Assembly (NCBI GenBank): GCA_030847615.1
Contig: JAUMIR010000014.1
Location: 10,888,501 to 10,952,500, forward strand
Source of the DNA: Gambelia wislizenii
Taxonomy: Eukaryota; Chordata; Lepidosauria; Squamata; Crotaphytidae
Length of the DNA stretch: 64,000 nt
Reading direction: 5' to 3'
In this document: piece after piece, positions 33,501 to 45,500 of the stretch
How the letters are laid out: each line of letters opens with the position of its first letter
How positions within the stretch are numbered: the stretch's first letter is position 1
Translations under genes and position numbers: made by a program
The notes under the pieces: generated by a model
What the model was told of the DNA's origin: nothing
The model's database searches: none
The model's input: only the letters and a program-made list of their open reading frames with translations

Positions 33501-36500
33501 GTCATTTCTTTAGTTATGCTTGGCCAGCACCTCATCTCAGCTTCCAAGTTTTCTCCTTTTCTCGGTCCGGCTTCCAAGTTACGCCTCAAGCAATGCTTTG
33601 CACAGCATCCATTTTCTTGGTTCATTTTAAGGCCCTTGTTTCACCAGGAACTCATACATACACACAATCATACATGCAAGCATACTCTCACAGGGCCAGG
33701 TGGGATGGGGGTGGTCTCACCCAGCCAGGATGGCCACAGGAAGGGGCTATTCACTCAAGGTTTGTTTTGGACAGGGGTGGGTGTTCTGGCTGAGGATACT
33801 GAGAATTGTAGTCCAACACATCTCGAGGGACCTAGGTTGGGGAACAGCCTTTCCTGACCTTGCACCCTCCAGATGCGGCCCCATTATTACCAGCCCCTGG
33901 AAGGTCCAACATCTGGAAAGTCCAAGTTGGGAGAGGCTACCTTAAAAGCAATGATGCACAGAGTTAGGACCACTGATGTGGTCCTGGTATTCTGTCCCTA
34001 TGACAACTCAGATTAAGTACTTGCATTAAAAAAACCTAATTAGATAAAAGAATTAGATAAAAGAATTAGACAAAGAAGTTACCAGTAAGTTTTGCTTGGA
34101 GAAGAGGAGACTGAGAAGTGGCATGATGACTATCTTGAAATATTTGAAGGGATGTCATATAGATGAGGGAGCGAGCTTCTTTTCTGCGGCTCCAGAAACT
34201 AGAACATGAAGCGGTGGATGCAAATTAGAAGAAGACAGAAATTCCATTTAAACATTGAGAAGAACGTCTTTACTGTACGAGCTGTTTGGCAGTGGAATAG
34301 ATTGCTTTGGAACATAGTGCACCCTCCAGCATTGGAGGTCTTTAGCTGGGGTTGGATGGGCATCTTTCAGGGGTGCCCTGCTGAAGATGAAGAAGCAGCT
34401 GAGGCGGGGTGGGGAAGAAAGCAAGAGGGAGGAAGAGAAGGGACTGGTTGTTGGGGTGGGAAGGCTGGGGTTCACGCATGTGTGCAGTGGCAGCTGTCTT
34501 CAGAGTGCACACGGGGGATGGTGGGCAGGGGAGGGCAAATGTTAGAGGGAACAGCTTATCAGGTTTGGGTGGGAATTGTAGGCTCGAGGTCCCTTCTCAT
34601 CCCTTTACGTAAGGTACTTGAGCATCCACATTTTTTGGTATCTGTGGGGTTCTTGGAACCAGTCCCCTGCAGATATGGAGGCCTGACTGAATATTCCTGT
34701 ATGGCAGGGGTTGGACTCGATGGCCCTTGTGGTCCTTTCCACCTCGAAGACTGTTTGATTCTAAGTCTATCAACAGCTGTGATAGCTAAATGGAACTTCC
34801 ATATTTAGTTGCAGTATACCTCCTGGATATCACAGCAAGTGGCTAAAAAAGACAAAAACCAAGGCGACAACTGCTATCATGGTCATGTCCCACTCCTTCC
34901 TTTTGCCTGTCTGCTTGCTGTAGGAAAGATAAATACAGGTGGCCCCTGCTATTGACTGAAATTCAACATGGCCTGCATAGTGACTGACTCTTTCTCATTA
35001 CTCCTAGGATCCGGATGGAGCAGCTGATGGCGATCACGCAAGAGGAGGCAGAGCAGCTGCGCAGGAAGGAAGTCGCCTGTGAGTGTGCAAGCAGGAGTTT
35101 TGGGTGGGCCTCTGTCAAGTCCCAGCTGCAGGAATCCATTCTTGGCCCTTCAATTCTAGTTCATTTATGACTAATGTATCGTGTTCCCTTTTTTCTTCAT
35201 CATTTTCTCTTGGCCTTAGCAGCAGCAATTGAGATCTGGGATATTCTATTCTGTTTCCATCAATGACCTGTCCCCTCTCATTTTAGAAAACTAGTAGCAC
35301 CTTTCATTTCATTAGATCCACTGATTATTTTTCTTAATTGCAAGCCGCCCCAGAGAACAACCTCTCTGCCCTTTGCTGCCTTTGAGCTTAATTTTGGAAT
35401 AGACTAAGAGATCATTAGGATTTTCTTGGTCATTGCAATGAAAATGTGAGGGCTGCCCTTAGAGGGTGCTCATATCCCCAAAAATGGTTAAGGCTTTGAC
35501 TGTGGGGATTTGCACATTTTATTTTATCTCTCCTTATCAACAAAGACACTGCTGTACTAGTTCCTGCCTTCAAAGAAGCAGCTCTAAACCTTTCCCCTTT
35601 AATCTACTCCTTGCTGGATTGTCTTCCTGTCCTCTTCTTTTAAAAGCGTCCTTCCTCTTCTAATTTGGAAGCTTCCTGGCTTCTTTTTCTGCAAAGTTTG
35701 GAACTGTTACTCTATGTGGAAGGGAGTGATCTTATAACAGATTCTTCTAAGTGTAGGAAATAGAGGACCAAAAAAAGCCTCCCAAAAACATTCCAGGCTC
35801 AGAATGCTCTCAGCTGTTGCTGTTTTGTTGTTTTTTAGCGGCCATGCAGAAAATGCTGTCCGAGACCTACAAGAACAAACTCCTCCAGATGGCCTATGAG
35901 TCGCGCCGGCAAGACCTGGTGAACCAGACTTATTCCAGGTAATGTTGGTGAGGAAGTGAGCTTTCAAGATATTACTTATGCACTGAAAAAACAATACCCT
36001 TGCCCTTTATCCAAGGAGGTTTGACCAAAGCACACAATGTGTGTGCCCTCCCCGCCCAGCTCTGCTTTTTAAAAATCTTCAGACCAACTCTGTGAGATAG
36101 ATTAGAAAACTTTATGGCTATGTGCAAATACAGATCTTATTCTCCCTAATCTCCTTAATCTTACTCTCTGTCCAATACATTGACTGGGGTCGTGGTCGGC
36201 TGTCATGTGCTGGCATTCCCAGATGCAGTGACCAGAAAACTTTATTGGCACAGAGATCCAGAAAGCATACCATACAAGATTGTTGTTCAGAATTGAAACC
36301 TAGAGCAGTGGTTCAACCTGTGATCCGCGGACCCCCAGAGGGCCGCAGTGTCCTTCAAACAAAGGCTTGAAGTCTGCTCAGCCCACATGACATCAGCAAA
36401 GGCAAAGTCTGGCTGGCTTGGCCTGCTCATTGCCATTCAATCCGCTCCAGCCACAAATTTGCAGGAAGAAGTAGGAGAAAAGTATTCCCCCCTCCAGTGC

Positions 36501-39500
36501 CTCTGAGGGAAGGGTTTAATGGATGGTGTAATTGTATTATTATTATTATTATTATTATTACTACTACTTCCAGGTGTTATTATTATTGTTAGGGTTTTAA
36601 ATCTTGAGTTAAGTCTTGGGGGGCCACAGCAACAAAAGATATTTGAAGGGGGTCCCTGGTAAAGAAAAGGTTAAGGACCCATTGGCCTAGAGGACACACA
36701 GTATAATAAAAGCATATTGTTGTCTATCAAATCTGGTGGCTTCTATCCCATTGGTTATCCATCATCCCTTGACATTACATTCTCTTGATGTCCAGCCCCA
36801 TTTTCCCCAGCTGAGTTTGCAGCTGCAGGCTTATCTCCCTTTAACTATTAGAAACTGTTACTACTCCCCACCATAGTTGGCAAAGAACACTTGTTAACAA
36901 ACCCAGAGAAATGCAAATCCAATTAATTATTAACAAACCCAGAGAAATAAAAATACAATTAACAACAAGGTTACAAAACAATACTGAAAATGGCAGGAAC
37001 AGGCAGCATCAGGAACTGACACAGGCAGTAGACTGCGTGAGTCCTTCAAGGCCATTTCTATGAACCCTCCCATCCTCAGAATGGTCTTTATTGCCTCCCT
37101 TTCAAGAAGGGAATAAACCATTCTGTTTTGCAGACCGGGAGGATTCAGTGATGCATGAGGGGTGCTTTCGTACCCTGCTGCACCATAGATAAGTGTTGCA
37201 GAAGAGTGCTCTGGGGAAAATTCCTCATCCCTGTCCTGCAAGTGCTCTACATGACATACTTTTGGTTGCCATTTTGTCTGGGATACAGAAGAAAAGGTTA
37301 TTTGAAAGTTGGGGTGCTTTGGGGTGGGAGAGGCTGTTTTTAAGTGTTTTGGGAGCTTTAGGGGGGGTGATTTTAACCTGAAAACTGCACTGGAAAATGG
37401 TGAGGCTGGGGGGCTGGCAAGGGGGTTTGGGGCTACAAACGTGGGGTGTGGAGCCAGAACCACACTTTCCCCATCCTTGTTCTACATTATGTTGGGAGGA
37501 AGAAGAGAGACTGCTTGTATTGTTAGAGGAATATTTACAACATTAGCTGTACAGTGTGCCCACCCCAAAACTGTAACATTATGCTTTGTGAATGACGCTC
37601 TTTCCTTTGCTGCAGAGGTACTGGATTTGTCTCCAGAGAGAACTAGGAGCTTCAGCCAACTCATTCCATGTGATCTTTTAGGAGGAGGGGGGTTGGACTA
37701 GGTGGCCCATGCATTCTTTCTCATCCCAATGATTCTTTGAATATGTGGTCCTCCAGATGTTGGACTGATATCCCAAACATCTCTAACCCACACAACCAAT
37801 AGTTTGGGGATGACAGGAGTTGCAGTCCAACAAGGAGGAACTTTTTGACAGTAAGAGCTGTTCGGCAGTGGAACACACTCCCTCGGAGCGTGGTGGGGTC
37901 TCCTTCCTTGGAGGTCTTTAAACAGAGGCTGGATGGCTATCTGTCGGGGATGCTTTGAACGTGATTTCCTGCGTGGCAGGGGGTTGGACTGGATGGCCCT
38001 CGTGGTCTCTTCCAACTCTCCAATTCTATGATTCTAAGTTAAGGATTCCCAAGGGCTACATTTTCCCTGTTCCTGTGCACTATTAGTTCAGCACCCCCTA
38101 GGGTCCTTTGGGCTCCATCCTCTAAACCATTATGTTATCTGTCAAATAGATAAGACATCTTTGAACTGAAAATTATCAGACCACCTCTGATAGTTCAAAG
38201 ACCTGCCTCAACCTTTCTCACTTGCAACTTGCTTTTATTGCCAAAGGTCTGACTGCAATAACCTCTGGAATGTTTCTCTTACAGCATAGCCAAGATGGAT
38301 CAGAGGTTCCAGCAAATCTTGGCTTGGCAACAGCTAGACCAGAACAAAGCTGTCAGCCAGATCTTACAAGAGGTATTGCCACCCTAGAGCAGAGAAAGGA
38401 CAGGAGGTGGCAGAAGGGGTACTTAAGCACAGGACAGGGGGGAGAGTATACTGAAGCAGAGCCTGAGGAAGCTGCCTCAGACAACGTGGAACTAGAAAGT
38501 GGTCTCCCTTGGTATAGGACAGTTTTAGTATGATTATGAGGAGGGGAGATGTAAATTGGTAGTATAGTTGTCCCTTCACATTCACTGGGGTTTGGTTCCA
38601 GGACCCACCATGAATACTCAAATCTGTGAATACTCAAGTCCCATTACATGCAATGGCATAGCAAAATGGTGTCCCTGATATAAAATGGCAAAATCAAGGT
38701 TTGCTTTTTGGATTATTATTTTTTAAAGAATATTTTCAAGCCTTGAATACTTAAAACCGTGAATGCCAAATCTGTGAATGTGGAGGGACAACTGTAGATC
38801 ACATTCTGCTTTATTTTTATTTATTTATTTATTTATACCCCGCTCTTCAGCCACAAGGCTATCAGAGCGGCTTACAAATTGTTTTAAGCAATAGCTATTT
38901 ACACATCCACACTGCATTAAACAGTTTCCAATGTGAGTTAGCTAATTGCCCCCCACAAGCTGGGTACTCAATTTACTGACCTACGAAAGGATGGAAGGCT
39001 GAGTGAACCTTGGAGCCAGCTGGAATTGGAATTCTTGCACGTAGAAGGTTTGATCCCTGGTGTCTCTAGTTTTAAGCTATGCCAGGAAGGGCATTATTTA
39101 TTTATTTATTTATTTCCCACCTTTCTTCCTATGGCAGGACCCAAAGGAGCTCACAACATTTTAAAAACAATAGCTAAAGCAATGTGAAGTCGAAGGCTAA
39201 AGCACATAGTACAATAAATAAAAATTAAAAAGAAATTAAACCACTTATATAATTAAAATTCCACATAAATGCTAAAACATTGTAAAACTCCATAAAAATT
39301 AAAAAAAGATCTTTAAAACAAACAAATAGCAGCCCAGCCTTCATTTGTCAGAAAAGGCCTGGTGGCATAAAAGGGGAGTAAAGATGGGGCCATCCTAACC
39401 TCTCTAGGGAGGGAGCTCCAAAGTCTGGGAGCAGCCACTGAAAAGGCCCTCTCACTTGTTTCCACCAAAGGAGCCTGAGAAGGTGGTGGAACAGAGAGAA

Positions 39501-42500
39501 GGACCTCTCCAGCTGATCTTAATGTTCTGCTGGGTTCATACGAGGAGAGTAGCAAAAATACCTCCACTTACTAGTAATGTAGCTACTAGCCAGAGTACAG
39601 AGTACTAAATTAGATGGACCGATGGCTTGGCTTGACATTGTATATATTTTAATCTCCATCTTCTAGAGTGAAATGCAAAAAGCTGCCTTTGAGGCCCTCC
39701 AGGTAAAGAGAGACCTCATGCACTGCCAGATCCGAAATCAGGTGAGTGGACGATGGGGTCCCAGGGTGAAGAATACTTCATGCCTTCTTTGTGTAGGCAG
39801 GCTCCCATCTCAGACCTCATCCTGGAAACCCATGTGCTGGGAAGAGGGCAGCTCTCTCAGCCCTGGCAAGCTGAATCTTCTGCCTTCCTCCCTTGGGACC
39901 AGATAGGTATGCCTCATCATTAGGAGGCTCCACTGCATTTCCATCCCACGGCTGCCCATAAAAGCATCAACTCCATGATGGCAGTGGTTGTCTTGTCATT
40001 TTTAGTTTGTTTCTCTCACCAACTGCTTGTTCAAATCCATCCTGACCAACATGAAGGAAGCCCATAGCCTATGGGACAAATGGCTACAACCCACATGTGC
40101 AGGGAGTGAATGCTGGAAGTTTGAGGGAGTTGAATTAGCATGTTGTTCAAGGCCCAAGCCTACCCCATTACCCTTGGCTAGCAGATCACCGAGGCTTTGT
40201 GTTTTCTAACAGTGTTGGTTAAGGGTTTTCACTCACTTTCCTATACTTTGGTGCTTTGCTGAACTCTAACAAGCTCCGGGTCATACAGAAACCACAACCC
40301 AGTGCCTCTCAGAAGTGTCTGGGACAGCAGTTTTCATCCAGTGGCTTCTGAAAGCATCCCAGATGACCAGTGCTTAACAGCTTGTGCTTGGGGCCTCTTG
40401 GCACCTTCCTGGACACTTGGGGCTCACAACCTTTATTTGGTGCTTCCTGGAAATATCCCAGATGCTTCCCTTTGACTTAAAGGGAGTGCCAAAAGGGTAG
40501 CAGCAGGACCCCAGCAGTTCAGTTTAGGGCAAGGGCTGAAGCTACTGCTGAAACATTGCAAGTTTGAGTCCAACGAACCAAAAACCTCCCAACTCCCCTC
40601 CCCCTTGTTTCATCTTTTACCTAGATTAAGTTAATAGAGAGAGAGTTACTGCAGCTCACCCAGCTGGAGTTAAAGAGGCAGCAGCTGGACACGGAGGCTT
40701 TGCAGGTACGTTGGCCTTCTGGGGCTGCCCTTTTGAATTGCCTACTCCTCCTTTGCGTCCTTCTTGCCCTGCCTGCCTTCTACCTTCTGCTTTCGCAATC
40801 TCAGAAGTGGCTCAGTACTTAGTCAGCTGTTGGGTCAGCAGGGGGAGTTTCCAGGTTCCTATGGCTTGTGCACCACTTCTTGGAAATTCCAACAGGGACT
40901 GAAATCCATCTATGGTGCCTGGTAGGAATCACCTGCCTCCTTCTGGGTGCAGAGCTCAGAGTGCTGTGGGGAGCGAGAGAGAAGGAACCAAAGCCTGCTG
41001 AGCATTTCACTTTTATTTCCATGCCTTTTAAAAAATGTTTGGCTAGTTTTGCTTTGATTTCCCCCCACCCCACAACTTTCTGGATATCCACCAAAAGCAA
41101 CATTCCAAACAGCACGCTCCATCTTTCCAGTTGCATCTGGCTCTGCTCAGTGGGCAGAGACAGGGCTGCATGTGTTTTTGCAAGTTCCTAGGCCATAGGG
41201 GCAGCAGAAAAATGCCCCAAAGCATGTGCGCAAAGCTTGCTAAAAGATACAAACACAATAAAGGAACTCAAACGTGTGTGAGGAGGCAGATATTAGTCCT
41301 CCTTCATAATTCCTTGCCCATGAGTAACAGAAGAAGAAAAATCCATGCAAGGTTTTGTGTAGAATTGATTGGTTTCCATTATCTATGCTGGTTGCAGCCT
41401 TTAACTTTTCCTAGGCTCAGAATTCAGAGGCATGGAATACATGCAGCCCTGGACAGAGCTCATACAATCATGTCCACACCAGGTTTGGCAGGCAAGCCAA
41501 GCTAACTCTGACTCTCTCAGATGCCTTTGCAGTGAGTAGCTTTCCATAGATAACAATGGACTACTTTGAACTGAGGCTTTTCTATGTTTTTTTAATGGAA
41601 CCCATTTCCACTGGCAGTTCTGAGCCACATTTGTGGTTCCATATACCCTGTTAGAAGAAAATTTGGTCTGAGGTTGGATTCCTGAACTGCTGAATTTTTA
41701 AAAAGAGCAAATTAGGTTTGATGTTCCTCTGCTGCTGTCTAATTTACAGCATTGGCAGCGTTTCTGTGGAAACTAATATTGAGATGAAGGCTGCAGCCCC
41801 CAACTTGCCTGGTTGGGTGTTACACTTTTTCCACCCCTAAAGCAGGGGTGAGGAAGGTGCAGCATGCAGCCTGTGGTCCCAGTGTTATTTTTGTGGGGCA
41901 CCCCACGGCCTCTTAAGAGGGTGTGGGGGCACTTTTGTCACATTTTTGGTCCCTTTGGGTCATTTCAGCCCCAGGAGAGGTCTTTTTCCAATAACAAATG
42001 ATGCAGAATTTTACTTCCAGGCTATTTCCTTTTGGGAAAAAGGCTTCCCCTGGACCTAAAACATGGAAATATCCCCCCGTGCCATCCGTGGGGTGTCAGG
42101 GGACAAATTCAATTTTTGCAGCCCTCAAAATTCCCCTGGAGAGTCAGTGTGTCCTCTTAATTCCTGACAGTTGCCACCCCTGCCCTGTAACTTTCCATAG
42201 CAGGGTGCTGTTTGCCCCTACCTAAGTTTGGGGCTGCCGCCTCTTTTTATCAGCCTGTTGGATTCAATGCTGATAGAGATTCTACCTAAACATTAGGGAG
42301 AACTTCCTGATAGTAAGAGCTGTTTGGCCGTGGAATATGCTGCTGCCTGGGAGTGTGCTGGAATCTCCTTCTTTGGAGGTTTCTAAGGAGAGTCTGGATG
42401 ACGATCTGTCGGGAATTCTTTGTGTATTTCTGTATGGCAGGGGGTTGGACTGGATGGCCCTTGTGGTCTCTTCCAACTCTATGATTCTATGATTCTAAAT

Positions 42501-45500
42501 AGGAAATTATGCAATTGCACTTCTTTTGAATAATAATTCATATCAGACTGGGAATACTGTGTGCAGGGAGTGTGTTCCAGCCCAATGCTGTGGAATCCAT
42601 TTCTGTGTTTGGAAATATAAACTGAGCAGGCACATTATATGATGAAATCCTGAGATGGTTAACAGAGTGGGACTGTTCTGCTCATGCTTCAGGTGCTGGG
42701 GACAGAGGAAGCCCACATCTGCATTTGCTTAAGTTTTACACTTGCCTCGAATGGAACATGGAGAGAATTCTGCTGGAGCAGATCTTTTCCGAGGACTTCA
42801 GCTTAACCGATTTGATCCTAGTGCTATGTATACGGTAGGGCAGGGCAACTGTGAGATTTGAGGAAGAGAGGTGTATGCTTGCTTTGGGGGTGACTGGAGC
42901 TGGTTTATATGCCTGTGTGACATTGCATTTCAGGAGGTGATAGCAGAACAACGGCGAGCCCTGAGCTACCTGCTACAGCAGCTGTTGAAAGAGAAAAAGC
43001 AGCGGGAAGAGGAACTGCTGGAGATCTTGGTAAGAGGGCCAGAGGTGACTCCTCTGTGGGTTTGAGCTTCACGGAAGGTAGAAGAAAGCCAGGGCATAAG
43101 AGCCATAGGAAGCTGCCTTCTCAGCCATTTATCTGTTGGGAGTGTTACTATGGGCTTGCAGAAGTATACCAGGACTTTTTCATTTGTTGTTGTTAACTTC
43201 CCTTGAGTTGAGTCATGGTGAGCCTGTGAATGAAGCACCTCCAGGACCCCCTGTGCGCAACTGCTCTGCTCAGTTCCTGCAGGCTCAGGGCTGTTGAGTC
43301 TATCCATCTGGTATATGGCCTTCCTCTCTTTCTGCCCTCCACCTTTCCTAGCATTATTGTCTTCTCTAATGTATCATGCCTCCTCATGACATGGCCAAAG
43401 TATGGCAGCCTCAGTTTATCATCTTAGCTTCCAGGGAGAGTTCAGGCTTGGCCTTTCTGGCCATTCACAGTATCCTCAGTACTCTTTTTTCCCCAGCACC
43501 AGATCTCAAAAGAACTGATTTTCTTTCTATAAGCTTTCTTCACTGTCCAGCTCATACATCCATACATGGTGATGGGAAATATGATCACTTGCACGGTTCT
43601 AACTTCAGTGTTAAGTTTTATGTCTTTGCACTTTAGGATCTTTTCTAGTTCTTTTCATTAGTATGGAAAAATAGGACATCTGCTCCTTCTTCACACCAGG
43701 TTGTCTGATATCCTCTAAGCTTAGCTGCAATCTTCACAGTAGTTGGTGAAGGAATGAATTTTCCTTGTAACCATCAATGATCGTGTGCTATTCCTGCTGT
43801 AATCCCAGTGACTTTGTGCTAAATGGACACTGGCTAATTCTACCACAGGCCTGGTTGCAATTAAGATAAAAGCTTACTAGAATTAGTTAGTTGATCCAGA
43901 CTGACACCAATGCCTACATTTTAGGATTCACTGTGAGGACTGTTATGATGGACAACTGTGTTTCAAAGTTTACTCCTACACTATGGAGTATTCTGACCGT
44001 TTAGCCTCATCATTTTTACCTGGAATTGAGCTGGTGATCTCCCACATGCAGCGCTTGTGCTCTGCCATTTCAGAACAGAGGAAGATGCGCCAGACTAGGT
44101 CCAGACGGTTTGTCGACCTAGTCCAGTGTTTTGTATTGCAGCTGGCAGCAACTCTTTGGGCTTCTGGGTCAAGATTTCCTGACCTCTTTAGCTGAAATGT
44201 TTTAGTAGTTCTGTATCAGATTATTCCATCTAGCCTTGGGTTTTTTAATCGGTTTTACAACTGTCTTTCAATATTTTTTTTGAACATTGTTTTTATATTT
44301 CTTCTTTTACATTGCTTCAGCGACCATGGTGGGCAGAGAAATCATTAAGAAAGACAATGAATGAATGAATGAATGATGGGGATTCCCTCTTCCCCACTTG
44401 GGAGGGTGAACAGATTGACAGAGTAGTTCCAGGGAGCAGAGGTGAGGAGAGATTCACCAGTTGGAGTCTTTTCATTGGCTGAACTAGGCCCATGATCTGG
44501 AGGTCCCCTTCTTCTATTTTAACTGGAAATGTCAGGCAGTCAGAGCAGGACTGTCTTGACAGAAAGTAGCTCTCTCTTGATTAGCCTGTTGTCCCTTGTC
44601 TAAAGAAGCAGCCCTCCTCAGTGGAAAATGAACCTCAGCAGGCGGGGTTCCTCCTTCAGTCTTGCTGAAACACAGGATCTTTTTTTGAGTATCCAAAAGC
44701 ATTCTCAAATACAATTGTCATATTAGCAGGGCCTGGCAGGAAGGAAGCAACACGGGGAGTTGGTGCATGTGGGGTCAAAGAAGGGGAACTGAAGGTGTGT
44801 CCTTCTAGCATCATTGACCTGGCCCAGCTTGGGAGCAGTTTCCTGGACTGAACCATCATTACCTGGATAACTCTTAAGCCTGTGGCTGCTGGCACCCTGT
44901 GTCGGCCTTCTGCCCATTTCCTGCCTGGTGCATCATTGGGAGACACTGATAAATGGCTGGATGTTAGGTGACACTCAGGGACTGAGATCTGACCACGTAG
45001 CTCCACGTGTGCAGTTTGACGTCCTCTCACCACCCAGCAGCTGTTAGTCACCAGGAGGGGTCCCTGGGTATGTCACTTACTGGTGAGGAAGGAAGAGAGA
45101 GCGAGAGAAAATCAGACAATAATCTCAGTTGTGGGGGATTCGGGGAGAAATGAAAGTGTGCTCTCAAATAGAATGCGTCTACTTTTTCCTTCCCCTGGTT
45201 GCTCAGAGCAGCCAGATCTTCAGGGCCTGAATTGCCTCTCCCTTCCCACTGGTAAGATGGAGCAGGAGTGCAGAGGCAAGAGAATAGCCCTCTGCACCCA
45301 TCTGAGAATGGACTTACATGCCTAAGCCACTAGCAGGACACCAACAATGGAATAGGTAAGCAGCATCTTCTCAATCTTTTTTTCATCTTCCTTGTAGAAG
45401 GAGCTGGAGTCCAAGAGTGAGACCAAGCAGGAGAACTACTGGCTGATCCAGTACCAACGGCTGCTCGATCAGAAGCCCCTTTCACTCCGGCTGCAGGTAA

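Noticed and set aside
33215..33793. 192-codon plus-strand open frame
   Set aside because: Composition is serine/cysteine/proline noise, overlaps another long frame in a different phase, no recognisable motif.
34206..34808. 200-codon plus-strand open frame
   Set aside because: Its start and end are CR1 remnants and the middle is G-rich filler and a MITE piece; not a gene.
36930..37463. 177-codon minus-strand open frame in an LRSAM1 intron
   Set aside because: P/S/L-rich with no domain-like pattern, overlaps a direct repeat and dispersed repeat sequence, and lies inside an intron of a well-defined gene. Not called as a gene.
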